From: GCA-016699835 sp964543905
Lineage (GTDB): Bacteria > Planctomycetota > Phycisphaerae > Phycisphaerales > UBA1924
Length of the DNA stretch: 64,000 nucleotides
Assembly: GCA_964543905.1 (NCBI GenBank)
Contig: CAZIZO010000001.1
Location: forward strand, 248,001-312,000
Direction of reading: 5' to 3'
Within the stretch, counting starts at the first letter, position 1, and every line of letters begins with the position of its first letter. Of the stretch, positions 45,038 through 52,935 are shown one piece after another. The notes below the pieces were generated by a model. That model saw only the letters and a list, made by a program, of their open reading frames with translations, had not been told where the DNA came from and searched no databases. The translations under genes were made by a program, and so were the position numbers.

Positions 45038-45316
45038 GTGCAAAGGCAACTGCAAACGACCGTGGTGCGACTGTACGGCGTACTGGGAGAAGAGGCTCGA
45101 CGCAGGGTGGTGGCCACCCTGCGCCGCGTGCGAGGAGTGCGAGAGGTTCGGGTGAACCTCTTCCGCTCCGAGGCGGGGGTGCTCCATCAAGCGTTGTGCA
45201 CGCCGGGGTCGCTCGTGCGTGCCATCCTGAGGTGCGGGTACGGCGGGGAGGTGACGCGTTGGAAGCGGGAGAACGAACGGCGAGCGAACACACACACACA
45301 AGACTGGAGGCAAACC
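45038..45316 (+). other. In-frame coding-like extension with an HMA-like domain that lacks metal-binding cysteines
   Basis: The frame of the CBS gene stays open upstream, and about 85 codons of it look like protein: 'TTVVRLYGVLGEEARRRVVA', 'TLRRVRGVREVRVNLFRSEA', 'SLVRAILRCGYG'. This follows the beta-alpha-beta pattern of heavy-metal-associated (HMA) domains, including the G-V-x-x-V-x-V-N/D-L strand, but the CxxC metal motif is replaced by 'GEEA'. Possible starts are GTG at 45038, 45062 or 45065. The last ~25 codons are low complexity and include a CA repeat (about 45288-45300). Either the CBS protein has an HMA-like N-terminal domain, or this is an old gene fused or overrun by a new start. 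Confidence 0.4.
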
Positions 45317-45784
45317 ATGGCGGCGACGAAAGCCAATGTGAGTGTCGCGTCGATCATGACGCGGGAACCGGTGTGCGCGGAACCCTCCATGTCCATCCGC
45401 CAGTTTGCGTTGCTGCTCGAGGAGAACGAGGTTTCCGGGGCGCCCGTCGTGGACGCGCAGGGACGAGTCATCGGCGTGGCTTCGAAGTCGGACCTCATCC
45501 GACGTTGCTCGGAAGGAACTCGCGACCTGCCTCCGGGCTATCTCTTCGAGGTCATCAGCGAACAAGGCGGGGACGAGGAGGATGTCATCCCTGAACCACT
45601 CCTCTGCGTGCAGGATTTCATGTCCGAGGATGTCGAGACGGCGAAGCCCGAGACGCCCATCAGCCGCGTGGCCCGACAGATGTATGACCGGCGCATCCAT
45701 CGCGTCATCATCGTTGACGACGAGAACATGCCCGTGGGCATCGTGACGAGCCTGGACATTTTGGGCGCCTTCCCCGTTGGATGA
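45317..45784 (+). CDS. CBS-domain pair protein
   Basis: A 155-residue protein made of two CBS motifs: 'VASIMTREPVCAEPSMSIRQ', 'LLLEENEVSGAPVVDAQGRV' and 'GVASKSDLIRR' for the first; 'VQDFMSEDVETAKPETPISR', 'RRIHRVIIVDDENMPVGIVT' and 'SLDILGAF' for the second. Paired CBS motifs bind adenine nucleotides and report the energy state. The start at 45317 has a strong ribosome-binding site (GGAGGC), but the frame extends upstream into an HMA-like sequence, so a longer protein is possible. The following genes are a DUF2934 protein and an alcohol dehydrogenase in the same direction, each with its own ribosome-binding site. Confidence 0.88.
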   Translation: MAATKANVSVASIMTREPVCAEPSMSIRQFALLLEENEVSGAPVVDAQGRVIGVASKSDLIRRCSEGTRDLPPGYLFEVISEQGGDEEDVIPEPLLCVQDFMSEDVETAKPETPISRVARQMYDRRIHRVIIVDDENMPVGIVTSLDILGAFPVG

Positions 45785-45845
45785 AGTCGTGGAACACCCG
45801 GAGGTACACCGGGAAAGTGAACGCGTGATTCGAAAGGAGCACACC

Positions 45846-46160
45846 ATGAGCCGAGGATCTGACATCGACCGTCAGCCGCTTGCGACCACGCCAGCCCTGC
45901 CGAGCGCCGCGACGCCGCCCGGGCGTGAGGATCTCCAAGCCCGCATCCGCGTGCGAGCACACGAGTTGTACCAGGATCGGCTCAGGAACGGAGGCTCGGG
46001 GGATGCACTGTCGGACTGGCTGAGGGCCGAGCGAGAGGTCCGGGCGGCGTGTCCTCCGTCCACTCCATCCCCACGAGAACGAGACGAGAACTCGCTTGTG
46101 GTGGTCGAGACGCGTCACCGCGCGCGAGGGGAGACGTTGCTGCGGCAGAGCGCGGACTAG
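45846..46160 (+). CDS. DUF2934-domain small protein
   Basis: A 104-residue hydrophilic protein whose centre 'LQARIRVRAHELYQDRLRNG' and 'GDALSDWLRAEREVR' matches the DUF2934 pattern (I-R-x-R-A-Y-E-L-W then D-W-L-x-A-E). The function of the family is unknown; members often sit in stress-related clusters. N- and C-terminal parts are proline- and arginine-rich and disordered. The ATG at 45846 follows AAAGGAG. It lies 61 bases after the CBS gene and 45 before the alcohol dehydrogenase gene. Confidence 0.82.
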   Translation: MSRGSDIDRQPLATTPALPSAATPPGREDLQARIRVRAHELYQDRLRNGGSGDALSDWLRAEREVRAACPPSTPSPRERDENSLVVVETRHRARGETLLRQSAD

Positions 46161-46205
46161 GGCACGGCACCCGACGCCAGGACGGAACGACGGAAAGGAA
46201 AGGCC

Positions 46206-47276
46206 ATGAACACCATGAAAGCCTTCGTGATGCACGGGATCGGAGAAGTCGGGGTCATCGACAAGCCCATCCCGCGTCCCGGTCCCCATGACGCGATCGT
46301 GCGCACCACCGCCGCGCTCATCTGCACCTCGGACACGCACACGGTCGCGGGCGCGATCGGCCCGCGGACGGACCTGACGCTGGGACACGAGGCCGTGGGC
46401 GTGGTCCACGAGTTGGGCGAGGTCGCGAAGGCCTCGGGGCTGTTCCGCGTCGGGCAGCGGGTCGCCGTGAATGCCATCACCCCCTGCTATTCCTGCGAGA
46501 ACTGCCAACGCGGGTATCCGTCGCAGTGCGGCGGGATGCTGGGCGGGTGGAAGTTCGCCAACCAAAAGGATGGCAGCATGGCCGAGTACTTCCACGTGAA
46601 CAACGCCATCGCCAACCTCGCACCCATCCCCGACGACCTTAGCGACGAGCAGGCGGCATACTGCTGCGACATGCTCTCGACCGGGTTCGTCGCCGCCGAG
46701 TTTGGCAACATCCCGATGGGCGGCAGCGTCGCCGTCTTTGGCGAAGGGCCCATCGGGATGATGGCGACCGTGGGGTCCCGCCTGCTCGGCGCGGGGCTCG
46801 TGATCGGGATCGAGAGCAAACCGGATCGTGCGGCGTTGGCGCGGAAGTTTGGGGCCGATCTCGTGATCGACTTTACAAGGGAAGACCCCGTCGAGGCGAT
46901 CCGGAAGGCGACCGGGGGCAAGGGCGTCGACACCGCGATCGAGGCGCTGGGCTCGCCCAAGACCTTTGCCGCATGCATCTCCGCCACGCGTCCCGGCGGC
47001 ACGATCTCCAACGTCGGCTACCACGGCGACGGCGACACCGTCCCCATCCCTCGCCTGGATTGGGGCGTGGGGATGAGCGACAAGACGATCCGGACTGCCC
47101 TGTGCCCGGGCGGGAGCGAGCGCATGGGCCGACTCATGCGCCTCATCCAGCACCATCGCGTCGACCCGCTGCCCATGACGACGCACCGCTTCAAGTTTGC
47201 CGACATCAACAAGGCGTTCAGAATGATGCAAACGAAGGACGACGGCATGATCAAGCCGCTCATCACCTTCGGATGA
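46206..47276 (+). CDS. Zinc-dependent medium-chain alcohol dehydrogenase
   Basis: A 356-residue NAD(P)-dependent oxidoreductase closest in pattern to the thermophilic secondary alcohol dehydrogenases (Thermoanaerobacter TbADH type). Catalytic zinc ligands are C40 (ALICTSDTHT), H61/E62 (LGHEAVG) and D155 (CCDMLSTG). Unlike TbADH it keeps a full structural zinc set C94, C97, C100, C108 (CYSCENCQRGYPSQC). The nucleotide fold has 'GSVAVFGEGPIGMMATVGSR', and the matching tail is 'ISNVGYHGDGDTVPIPRLDW' and 'GLC'-like 'TALCPGGSERMGRLMRLI'. It probably oxidises secondary or short-chain alcohols; coenzyme choice is not certain. The ribosome-binding site is GGAAAGG. Confidence 0.93.
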   Translation: MNTMKAFVMHGIGEVGVIDKPIPRPGPHDAIVRTTAALICTSDTHTVAGAIGPRTDLTLGHEAVGVVHELGEVAKASGLFRVGQRVAVNAITPCYSCENCQRGYPSQCGGMLGGWKFANQKDGSMAEYFHVNNAIANLAPIPDDLSDEQAAYCCDMLSTGFVAAEFGNIPMGGSVAVFGEGPIGMMATVGSRLLGAGLVIGIESKPDRAALARKFGADLVIDFTREDPVEAIRKATGGKGVDTAIEALGSPKTFAACISATRPGGTISNVGYHGDGDTVPIPRLDWGVGMSDKTIRTALCPGGSERMGRLMRLIQHHRVDPLPMTTHRFKFADINKAFRMMQTKDDGMIKPLITFG

Positions 47277-47296
47277 TCCACGCATGGGAGGCCGCC

Positions 47297-47941
47297 ATGT
47301 TCAATGCTGCAAATCTGCCTTGGTTCGCGTCGTCGCATTCCGTCAGGCTCGTGGGCGTCATGTCCGTGGCGTTGGTGATCGCTTCGATCGGCATCCTCCC
47401 GGGATGTGGTTCGCCGTTCCTGCACACCGCTTCGACGTCCGAGCAGGCGATCTCGGACCCTCGCTTGATCGGCGAGTGGACCACCGATGACGAGCACCCA
47501 ACCCTCGCACGCATCACGGAGCCGCAGCCGAGGCGGTACGTGCTGGAACTGACGGTGCATCACGAGAAAGACCCGCCGACCCGCCTCACCCTCGACCTCA
47601 CGCTGACGCGGATCGGGAACGACCAGTACGCGGACCTCTTCCTCTCACGAGAGGAGCGTGACCGGTTGGTCAAGAACTACGGCTTCCTGGTCGTGCCTGT
47701 GCACCAGGTCATGAAGATCGCTCCGGGCCTCGACGACATGCGGGTCTGGTCGTTCGACGGCTCGTGGCTGGAAGAAACGGCGAAGCGCGGCGGGTGGACG
47801 CACGATCGCGTCGCCCTGGGCGGGGGCGAGTCGGTCATGATCGCCGGCTCGACATCCCAAGTCCGCGAGTTGATCCGAAGGCACGGCGAAGACCCCCGAG
47901 CGTTCGGCGAACCGATCATCTTCCGCCGCGTACTCAACTGA
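47297..47941 (+). CDS. Lipoprotein of unknown function
   Basis: A 214-residue protein with a lipoprotein signal: a hydrophobic segment (VGVMSVALVIASIGIL) ending in the lipobox LPGC, so a diacylglycerol-modified cysteine is expected at residue ~40. The rest is beta-rich ('DPRLIGEWTTDDEHPTLARI', 'RYVLELTVHHEKDPPTRLTL', 'QVMKIAPGLDDMRVWSFDGS'). No family was recognised. The ATG at 47297 has GGGAGG ahead; an earlier ATG at 47273 overlaps the stop of the alcohol dehydrogenase gene (ATGA) and would add eight residues. It is probably part of the same transcript. Confidence 0.75.
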   Translation: MFNAANLPWFASSHSVRLVGVMSVALVIASIGILPGCGSPFLHTASTSEQAISDPRLIGEWTTDDEHPTLARITEPQPRRYVLELTVHHEKDPPTRLTLDLTLTRIGNDQYADLFLSREERDRLVKNYGFLVVPVHQVMKIAPGLDDMRVWSFDGSWLEETAKRGGWTHDRVALGGGESVMIAGSTSQVRELIRRHGEDPRAFGEPIIFRRVLN

Positions 47942-47964
47942 GATGGGGTCCACACCCCGGACGC

Positions 47965-49010
47965 ATGCATACACCCCCTTCCAACTCCACCCCACGCCCA
48001 CGCCCTTGGCTGATCGGCGCCTGGCCCGGCATGGGGAGTGTCGCCGTCATAGCCGCGGGCTATCTCGTGCAACAACTCGGGATGAGCGAGGCCGCGGAAC
48101 TGGAGGCTCGGGGGCACTTTGATGTGAACGAGGTCGAGGTCAAGGATGGGATCGTCCAGCCGCCGACGTTTCCTCGCGGGGTGTTCTATCACTGGAAGAA
48201 TCCGGGCGTCGGGCGCGACCTCATCGTCTTCCTCGCCGAGGCACAGCCGGCCTCGGGGAGTTACGACTACGCCAACGAACTGCTGGATGCCGTCCAAGCC
48301 TTCGACATCGAGCGCGTCGTGACCTTCGCGTCGCTCGCGTCGGGGCTGCATCCCTCCGAGAACCCAAAGGTCTCGGGCGTGGCAACGGATGCGGCGACGA
48401 TGGGCGAACTCGAGCGAGCCGAGGTGACGAAGATCGCCGATGGGCACATCGGCGGATTGAACGGTTTGTTGCTCGGGGTCGCGGCCCAGCGTGGTCTGTC
48501 GGGGCTTTGCCTCCTTGCCGAGATTCCTTACTTCGCCGCGCGCGTTCCCAACCCGAAGGCGGCGCGGGCGGCGCTGAGCGTCTTCAGCATCCTCGCAGGG
48601 ATCGACATCAGCCTCGAGGCGCTCAACCGCCAAGCCGCGGTCGTCGATCGCGCCATCCTGGACGCCATGGAAAAGGCGAAGCGGCAAACGGAGACCGGCG
48701 ACGCCGGCGACGGCGAAGAAGACGAAGGTCTCGACGCCCCCGGCTCCGAGACAGGCGAAGCCGCGACGCCGCCCCCCCCACCGCTCCCTCGGATACCCCA
48801 CCCACTCCCTCGCCCACGACGCCCGGCGTCGCCCCGACGGCACGACCCAAACTCGATCCGGACGAGCGCGAGCGCCTCGAGGCGCTCTTCGATCTCGTCA
48901 AGCGTGACCCGACGCAGGGCATGCGTCTCAAGAACGAACTCGATCGCCTCGGGGTTTTTCCGCAGTTCGAGGGTCGCTTCCTCGACCTCTTCAAGAAGCG
49001 TGCGGGATAG
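47965..49010 (+). pseudogene. PAC2-family protein gene with a frameshift in a run of eight C
   Basis: The first ~270 codons encode a PAC2 domain ('PWLIGAWPGMGSVAVIAAGY', 'NEVEVKDGIVQPPTFPRGVF', 'EAQPASGSYDYANELLDAVQ', 'GLNGLLLGVAAQRGLSGLCL', 'AALSVFSILAGIDISLEAL'), the fold of proteasome-assembly-chaperone-like proteins of unknown role in bacteria. At a run of eight C (48772-48779) the frame must slip back by one base to continue as 'PKLDPDERERLEALFDLVKR' and 'LGVFPQFEGRFLDLFKKRAG' to the stop at 49008; the C-terminal part is clearly coding. With one extra C the protein would be 348 residues. Without the slip the frame runs out of the gene and overlaps nuoD. A sequencing error, a real mutation or slippage cannot be told apart here. 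Confidence 0.8.
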
Positions 49011-49091
49011 TCACCCCGCCTCCGATCGGCGGCTCAAGGCATCGGACCGCCCGCTCATGCTCCCCGGCGCGAGCACCTACACTCCCGCGAT

Positions 49092-50393
49092 ATGCCCTTC
49101 ACCCTCAAGCCCGATTCGCCCCTCTCGGTCGATGCCGACCGCCTCGACTATGTCAAGCAGCACGTCGACACCGGCGACCGCTGGGTCCTCAACTTCGGCC
49201 CCCAGCACCCCGCGACGCACACCACGCTCCGCCTCGTGCTGGAGTTGGACGGCGAGCGCATCGCGAGGTGTACGCCGCACATCGGATACCTGCACTCGGG
49301 GTTTGAAAAACTCGGCGAGGCGCTGGATTACAACCAGTACGTCACCATCGTCTCGCGGATGGATTATCTCTCGCCGATCGGGAACGACATCGCGTGGCAC
49401 GGGGCGGTCGAAAACCTCTTCGGCATCGATCTCACCCCGCGGTGCAAGGTGCTGCGCACGATCATGGCGGAGATGGCCCGCATCCAGAACCACCTCCTGT
49501 GTGTCGGCGCGGCCGGTCTCGACCTCAACGCCTTCACGGGCTTCATCTACGCGTTCAACGTCCGCGAACTGATCTATGACCTGGTGGACTATATCTCCGG
49601 ACAGCGCTTCCACCCCGACTGGACTCGCGTCGGCGGCTTGATGCAGGACCTGCCCTGCGCCGCCAACGGCGACGAAACCTTCAAGGCGATGGTCAAGAAC
49701 CTGATCAACAAGGAAGTGCCGACGGCGGTGGGCGAACTCGAGGGGCTGCTCAATCGCAACCGCATCTTCATGGATCGCGTTCGCGGCGTGGGCGAGATCA
49801 CCAAGGACGAGGCGATCAGTTGGTCATGGACCGGGCCCTGCGCCCGCGCGAGCGGCGTGCTGCGGGACGTGCGAAAGGACGCGCCGTACCTGTGCTACGC
49901 CCCCAACTGGGACGGGCAGGGCGCCGAGCCCGTTCAGTTCAAGGTTCCCGTGGCGTACGAGGGCGATTGCTACGCCCGGTACTTGGTGCGCGTGGAAGAG
50001 ATCAAGCAGAGTTGCCACATCATCCGCCAACTCATCGACAGGATCCCGCAGGGACCGGTCGATGCCTTCGCCGACAGCAAGGTCGTCAAGCCCAACAAAA
50101 AGGACGTGTACGGGAGCATCGAAGGGCTCATCCAGCACTTCGAACTCATCATGACGAATCGCGGTTGGAAGCCGCCGATCGCCGAGTGCTATTTTGCTCA
50201 AGAATCGGCCAACGGCGAACTCGGGTACTTCATCGTGAGCGACGGCGGACCGAGGCCCTGGCGCGTCAAGGTGAGGCCGCCCTGCTTCGTCAACTACTCG
50301 TTGATGCAGAGGATGGCCGAGGGACACCTGCTGTCCGATATCGTCGCCTGCGTCGGCTCGATCAACGTGGTGGCGGCCGAGTTGGATCGCTAG
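49092..50393 (+). CDS. nuoD: NADH-quinone oxidoreductase subunit D
   Basis: The 433-residue 49-kDa-type subunit of respiratory complex I, which lines the quinone pocket. 'VLNFGPQHPATHTTLRLVLE' (with the quinone-site histidines), 'HIGYLHSGFEKLGEALDYNQ', 'IVSRMDYLSPIGNDIAWHGA', 'MAEMARIQNHLLCVGAAGLD' and the C-terminal 'VACVGSINVVAAELDR' are all diagnostic. It is not flanked by other nuo genes in this window, so complex I genes are dispersed or this one has moved. The following tautomerase gene starts 10 bases after its stop. Confidence 0.97.
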   Translation: MPFTLKPDSPLSVDADRLDYVKQHVDTGDRWVLNFGPQHPATHTTLRLVLELDGERIARCTPHIGYLHSGFEKLGEALDYNQYVTIVSRMDYLSPIGNDIAWHGAVENLFGIDLTPRCKVLRTIMAEMARIQNHLLCVGAAGLDLNAFTGFIYAFNVRELIYDLVDYISGQRFHPDWTRVGGLMQDLPCAANGDETFKAMVKNLINKEVPTAVGELEGLLNRNRIFMDRVRGVGEITKDEAISWSWTGPCARASGVLRDVRKDAPYLCYAPNWDGQGAEPVQFKVPVAYEGDCYARYLVRVEEIKQSCHIIRQLIDRIPQGPVDAFADSKVVKPNKKDVYGSIEGLIQHFELIMTNRGWKPPIAECYFAQESANGELGYFIVSDGGPRPWRVKVRPPCFVNYSLMQRMAEGHLLSDIVACVGSINVVAAELDR

Positions 50394-50403
50394 AGGAGTC
50401 GCG

Positions 50404-50610
50404 GTGCCCTACGTCAACGTTCGCCTCACCAAGGACGGCGTCACCAGGGAGCAGAAGGCCCGCCTCGTGGCCGAGATCACCCGGACGCTGAGCGACGTGC
50501 TCGGGAAGAAGCCCGAGCACACCCATGTCGTGATCGACGAGGTCGAGTTGGACAACTGGGGCTTCGCGGGGCAACTCACGAGCGAGTTGCGCCGTGGAAA
50601 AGTATCGTGA
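50404..50610 (+). CDS. 4-oxalocrotonate tautomerase family protein
   Basis: A 68-residue protein with the signature of the family: an N-terminal proline after the initiator (Pro2, catalytic base), 'PYVNVRLTKDGVTREQKARL' and 'EITRTLSDVLGKKPEHTHVV'. It uses a GTG start with GAGGAG ahead. Such enzymes tautomerise enol/keto pairs in aromatic catabolism, but the tiny fold is used for many activities. It lies 10 bases after nuoD, so it is made from the same transcript. It converges with the phosphohexomutase gene, three bases apart. Confidence 0.9.
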   Translation: MPYVNVRLTKDGVTREQKARLVAEITRTLSDVLGKKPEHTHVVIDEVELDNWGFAGQLTSELRRGKVS

Positions 50611-50613
50611 CGA

Positions 50614-52104
50614 TCAGCCCGCAATGACCCGCGCGGCCTCGTCGAGGATCGCGTCCGCCTCGGCCTTCGTCGGCGCTTCGGCGATGAGCCGCATGATCGG
50701 CTCCGTATTGCTGGCGCGCACGTGGATCCAAGCCTTCCCGCCGTTGGGACCCGAGGTGAAGTCCACACGCACGCCGTCGCTGAGATCGACCTTCTGGGCC
50801 TTGTTCGCCGCGGCGACCTTTTCAATGGCGGGGAGCGAGTCTTCGCGGCGCTTGAGGTCGACCTTGCGCTTCTGGATCGCGTACCGCGGCATCGACGCGA
50901 CGATCTCGCTCAGTTTTCGCTTGGTCCCTCGGCCCGCGCCGCTCGGCGAAAGGAGCCAGAGCACCAGCCCCATCGCGGAGAGCGAGTCGCGGACGTAGGT
51001 GACGCGGGGCCAGATGACCCCTCCATTGCCCTCCCCGCCCGCGAGGGCGTGCTCACGCTTCATGACCTCGACCACGTTCGCCTCGCCGACGGGCGTTCGG
51101 ATCACGCGACCACCATACCTTGCCGCGACGTCGTCGAGCATGCGGCTGGTCGAGAGATTGGTGACAAGCACGGGGCTCGCCTTGCGGCTTGTGCCCGCCT
51201 GAGCATGGGCTTCGAGAAGGGCCATCGCACCGAGCGCGAGGGTATATTCCTCGCCGATGTAGGTGCCCCGCTCGTCGATGATCGCCAGTCGGTCGGCATC
51301 GGGGTCTTGGGCAAAGCCAACGTCCGCGCCCGAGGTTCGCACCGCGTCGCACAGGCCGTTCGGCCGCGTGAGGTTTTCTTCGGTGGGCTCGGGCGGATGA
51401 GGAAACAGGCCCGATGGATCGGTGAAGAGTTCGTGAACGTGCTCGACGCCGATCGCACGCAGGAAGTTGGGCGAGACCAGCGAGGCGGAAGCGTTCACGC
51501 AATCGACGGCGACCTTCAGCCCGCGCCCGATCGAGGATGCGTCACGCGTCAGCCCGCTGCTCGTCATGGCGCCTTGGACGCGGCGAATGTGCTCGGCGGC
51601 TTGCGAGTGGTCGTGCGAAAGCGAACCAAGCCCGTCCCACGACACATTCAGAATTGGGCCATTCCGAAAGCGATCGATGATCTGGTGGGCGAGTTCGGCG
51701 GGCGGAGCGCACGCGGCGGAACCGTGGTCGCCCCCTTCGGCGAGCAGGCACTTCAGGCCATTCCACGGCTGTGGATTGTGGCTGGCGGTCAAGACCATGC
51801 CGGCGGTCATCGTGTCCCCCGATCGTCGGGCGTAGGCATCGGTGGCCGCGGCGACGGTCGGCGTCATGGCGGTGCCGAGGAAGACGAGGTGGCAACCGCA
51901 ACCGATGAGCCCGCCCTGTGCGGCGGCGGCGACCATGTGGTTGCCCACGCGACCGTCGACGCCCATCACCACCGTGACTCGTTTCCCCTTCGCGCGTTCG
52001 CGAAGAAACGATCCATATGCGCCGGCGAAGCGCGCGATGACTTCGGGGGTGAGGGTTTCGCCGACGATTCCGCGGCAGCCGGAGACACTGAGCATCAAGG
52101 TCAT
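50614..52104 (-). CDS. Phosphoglucosamine/phosphomanno-mutase-type phosphohexomutase
   Basis: A 496-residue alpha-D-phosphohexomutase. The active-site serine S108 lies in 'GMVLTASHNPQPWNGLKCL', the magnesium loop is 'GFAQDPDADRLAIIDERG', the sugar-specificity loop is 'GEGNGGVIWPR', and the phosphate-binding loop is 'HVRASNTEPIMRLIAEAPT'. It moves phosphate between C1 and C6 of a hexose phosphate. The specificity loop reads G-E-G-N-G-G, as in several phosphomannomutases and archaeal-type glucosamine mutases rather than the canonical E. coli GlmM form, so a glmM or manB name would be a guess. The ATG at 52104 is preferred because the 63 codons upstream do not look like protein. Confidence 0.9.
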   Translation of the reverse strand: MTLMLSVSGCRGIVGETLTPEVIARFAGAYGSFLRERAKGKRVTVVMGVDGRVGNHMVAAAAQGGLIGCGCHLVFLGTAMTPTVAAATDAYARRSGDTMTAGMVLTASHNPQPWNGLKCLLAEGGDHGSAACAPPAELAHQIIDRFRNGPILNVSWDGLGSLSHDHSQAAEHIRRVQGAMTSSGLTRDASSIGRGLKVAVDCVNASASLVSPNFLRAIGVEHVHELFTDPSGLFPHPPEPTEENLTRPNGLCDAVRTSGADVGFAQDPDADRLAIIDERGTYIGEEYTLALGAMALLEAHAQAGTSRKASPVLVTNLSTSRMLDDVAARYGGRVIRTPVGEANVVEVMKREHALAGGEGNGGVIWPRVTYVRDSLSAMGLVLWLLSPSGAGRGTKRKLSEIVASMPRYAIQKRKVDLKRREDSLPAIEKVAAANKAQKVDLSDGVRVDFTSGPNGGKAWIHVRASNTEPIMRLIAEAPTKAEADAILDEAARVIAG

Positions 52105-52163
52105 GGGAAGGAAACGTAGGAGAAATCGAGGCGACTTTCCCTTGAAGCACCCCCCACCGAGGA

Positions 52164-52517
52164 TCAACTCTTCCGCAGCAACTCCGCGTCCATCTTCTTC
52201 TGCTCCATCACGACGTACCGAGCACGCATCGCGAAGAACAGCGGCATGCCGACCGACGCCGCGATGAAGCCCATCAGCGTCGGCGTGTACCACACGTGAG
52301 AAGGCTGCCCACGGACAAGCGCGACCACCCCGGTGGTCAGCAAGCCCACGCCGACGAGCACCATGGCACCAAGGATCCCCAGGACGATCCCGCGCCCCTT
52401 ATTGCGCGGGACCAGGTAGCCGCAGAGGGGCCCCACGATGGCACCGACGAGGCCAAGCCCCGCGCCGCCGAAGGCTCCGAGATAGGTGCCCGTTTCAGGT
52501 GTCCACCAGTGCGTCAT
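52164..52517 (-). CDS. Small membrane protein paired with a DUF2089 regulator
   Basis: A 117-residue protein with three hydrophobic segments ('TYLGAFGGAGLGLVGAIVGP', 'GIVLGILGAMVLVGVGLLTT', 'TPTLMGFIAASVGMPLFFAM') and a charged cytoplasmic tail 'YVVMEQKKMDAELLRKS'. No family is assigned. Its start codon overlaps the stop of the DUF2089 gene (ATGA), so it is translationally coupled and probably the protein the regulator controls or partners. Confidence 0.78.
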   Translation of the reverse strand: MTHWWTPETGTYLGAFGGAGLGLVGAIVGPLCGYLVPRNKGRGIVLGILGAMVLVGVGLLTTGVVALVRGQPSHVWYTPTLMGFIAASVGMPLFFAMRARYVVMEQKKMDAELLRKS

Positions 52518-52828
52518 ACCGAACCTCCATTCTGAGTCGTGATCGAACGGGCGACATCGCGGATATCGCGCGCCGCCGAGACGGAAAGTTCGCCGCGCTC
52601 GACCAGCGTGGCGAGAAAGTCCGAAAGCGGATCGACGGGCTTGCCTTCGACGGCGGCACGAAGTCGCGCGATGACACGATCCAGTCGAGCACGTATCGTC
52701 GGATAACTCACGTCGTAGTCCGCGGCCAAATCCTTCAGCGAGCCAGAACGCAGCACGAGTTGCACGATGAGGTCGAGGTCTTCACGAGGAAGACGGGAGA
52801 GAACGTGGTTTGAAAGATCAGTGGCCAT
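52514..52828 (-). CDS. DUF2089-family HTH protein
   Basis: A 104-residue protein with 'LPREDLDLIVQLVLRSGSLK' and 'DLAADYDVSYPTIRARLDRV', the pattern of DUF2089, whose second half is a sigma-like helix-turn-helix. Members are found with short membrane proteins and probably act as autoregulated transcription factors. It overlaps the following membrane-protein gene and is preceded by an AT-rich region with a good promoter and a palindrome over the -10 box, which fits autoregulation. Confidence 0.85.
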   Translation of the reverse strand: MATDLSNHVLSRLPREDLDLIVQLVLRSGSLKDLAADYDVSYPTIRARLDRVIARLRAAVEGKPVDPLSDFLATLVERGELSVSAARDIRDVARSITTQNGGSV

Positions 52829-52849
52829 ACTTGATAAATCAAAACCTTA

Positions 52850-52885
52850 CTTCACTATTGTGAAGGATTTGATGCATTTTGTCAA
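52850..52885 (-). promoter_or_regulatory. Promoter with a palindromic operator candidate for the DUF2089 operon
   Basis: On the minus strand a perfect -35 box TTGACA (52880-52885), 17 bases, and a -10 box CACAAT (52857-52862) precede the gene at 52828 by ~25 bases. The -10 box lies within the perfect 6-base inverted repeat CTTCAC-TATT-GTGAAG (52850-52865). The surrounding ~110 bases are the most AT-rich of the window. A repressor bound to the palindrome would block the -10 box. Confidence 0.6.
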
Positions 52886-52935
52886 TACGAACTTTGATTT
52901 TTTTGAACTTTTACAGTCCTATAACCTAAATACAC

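Noticed and set aside
45288..45300. CA dinucleotide repeat
   Set aside because: Only about six units, inside a region of uncertain coding status; too short to call a variable tract.
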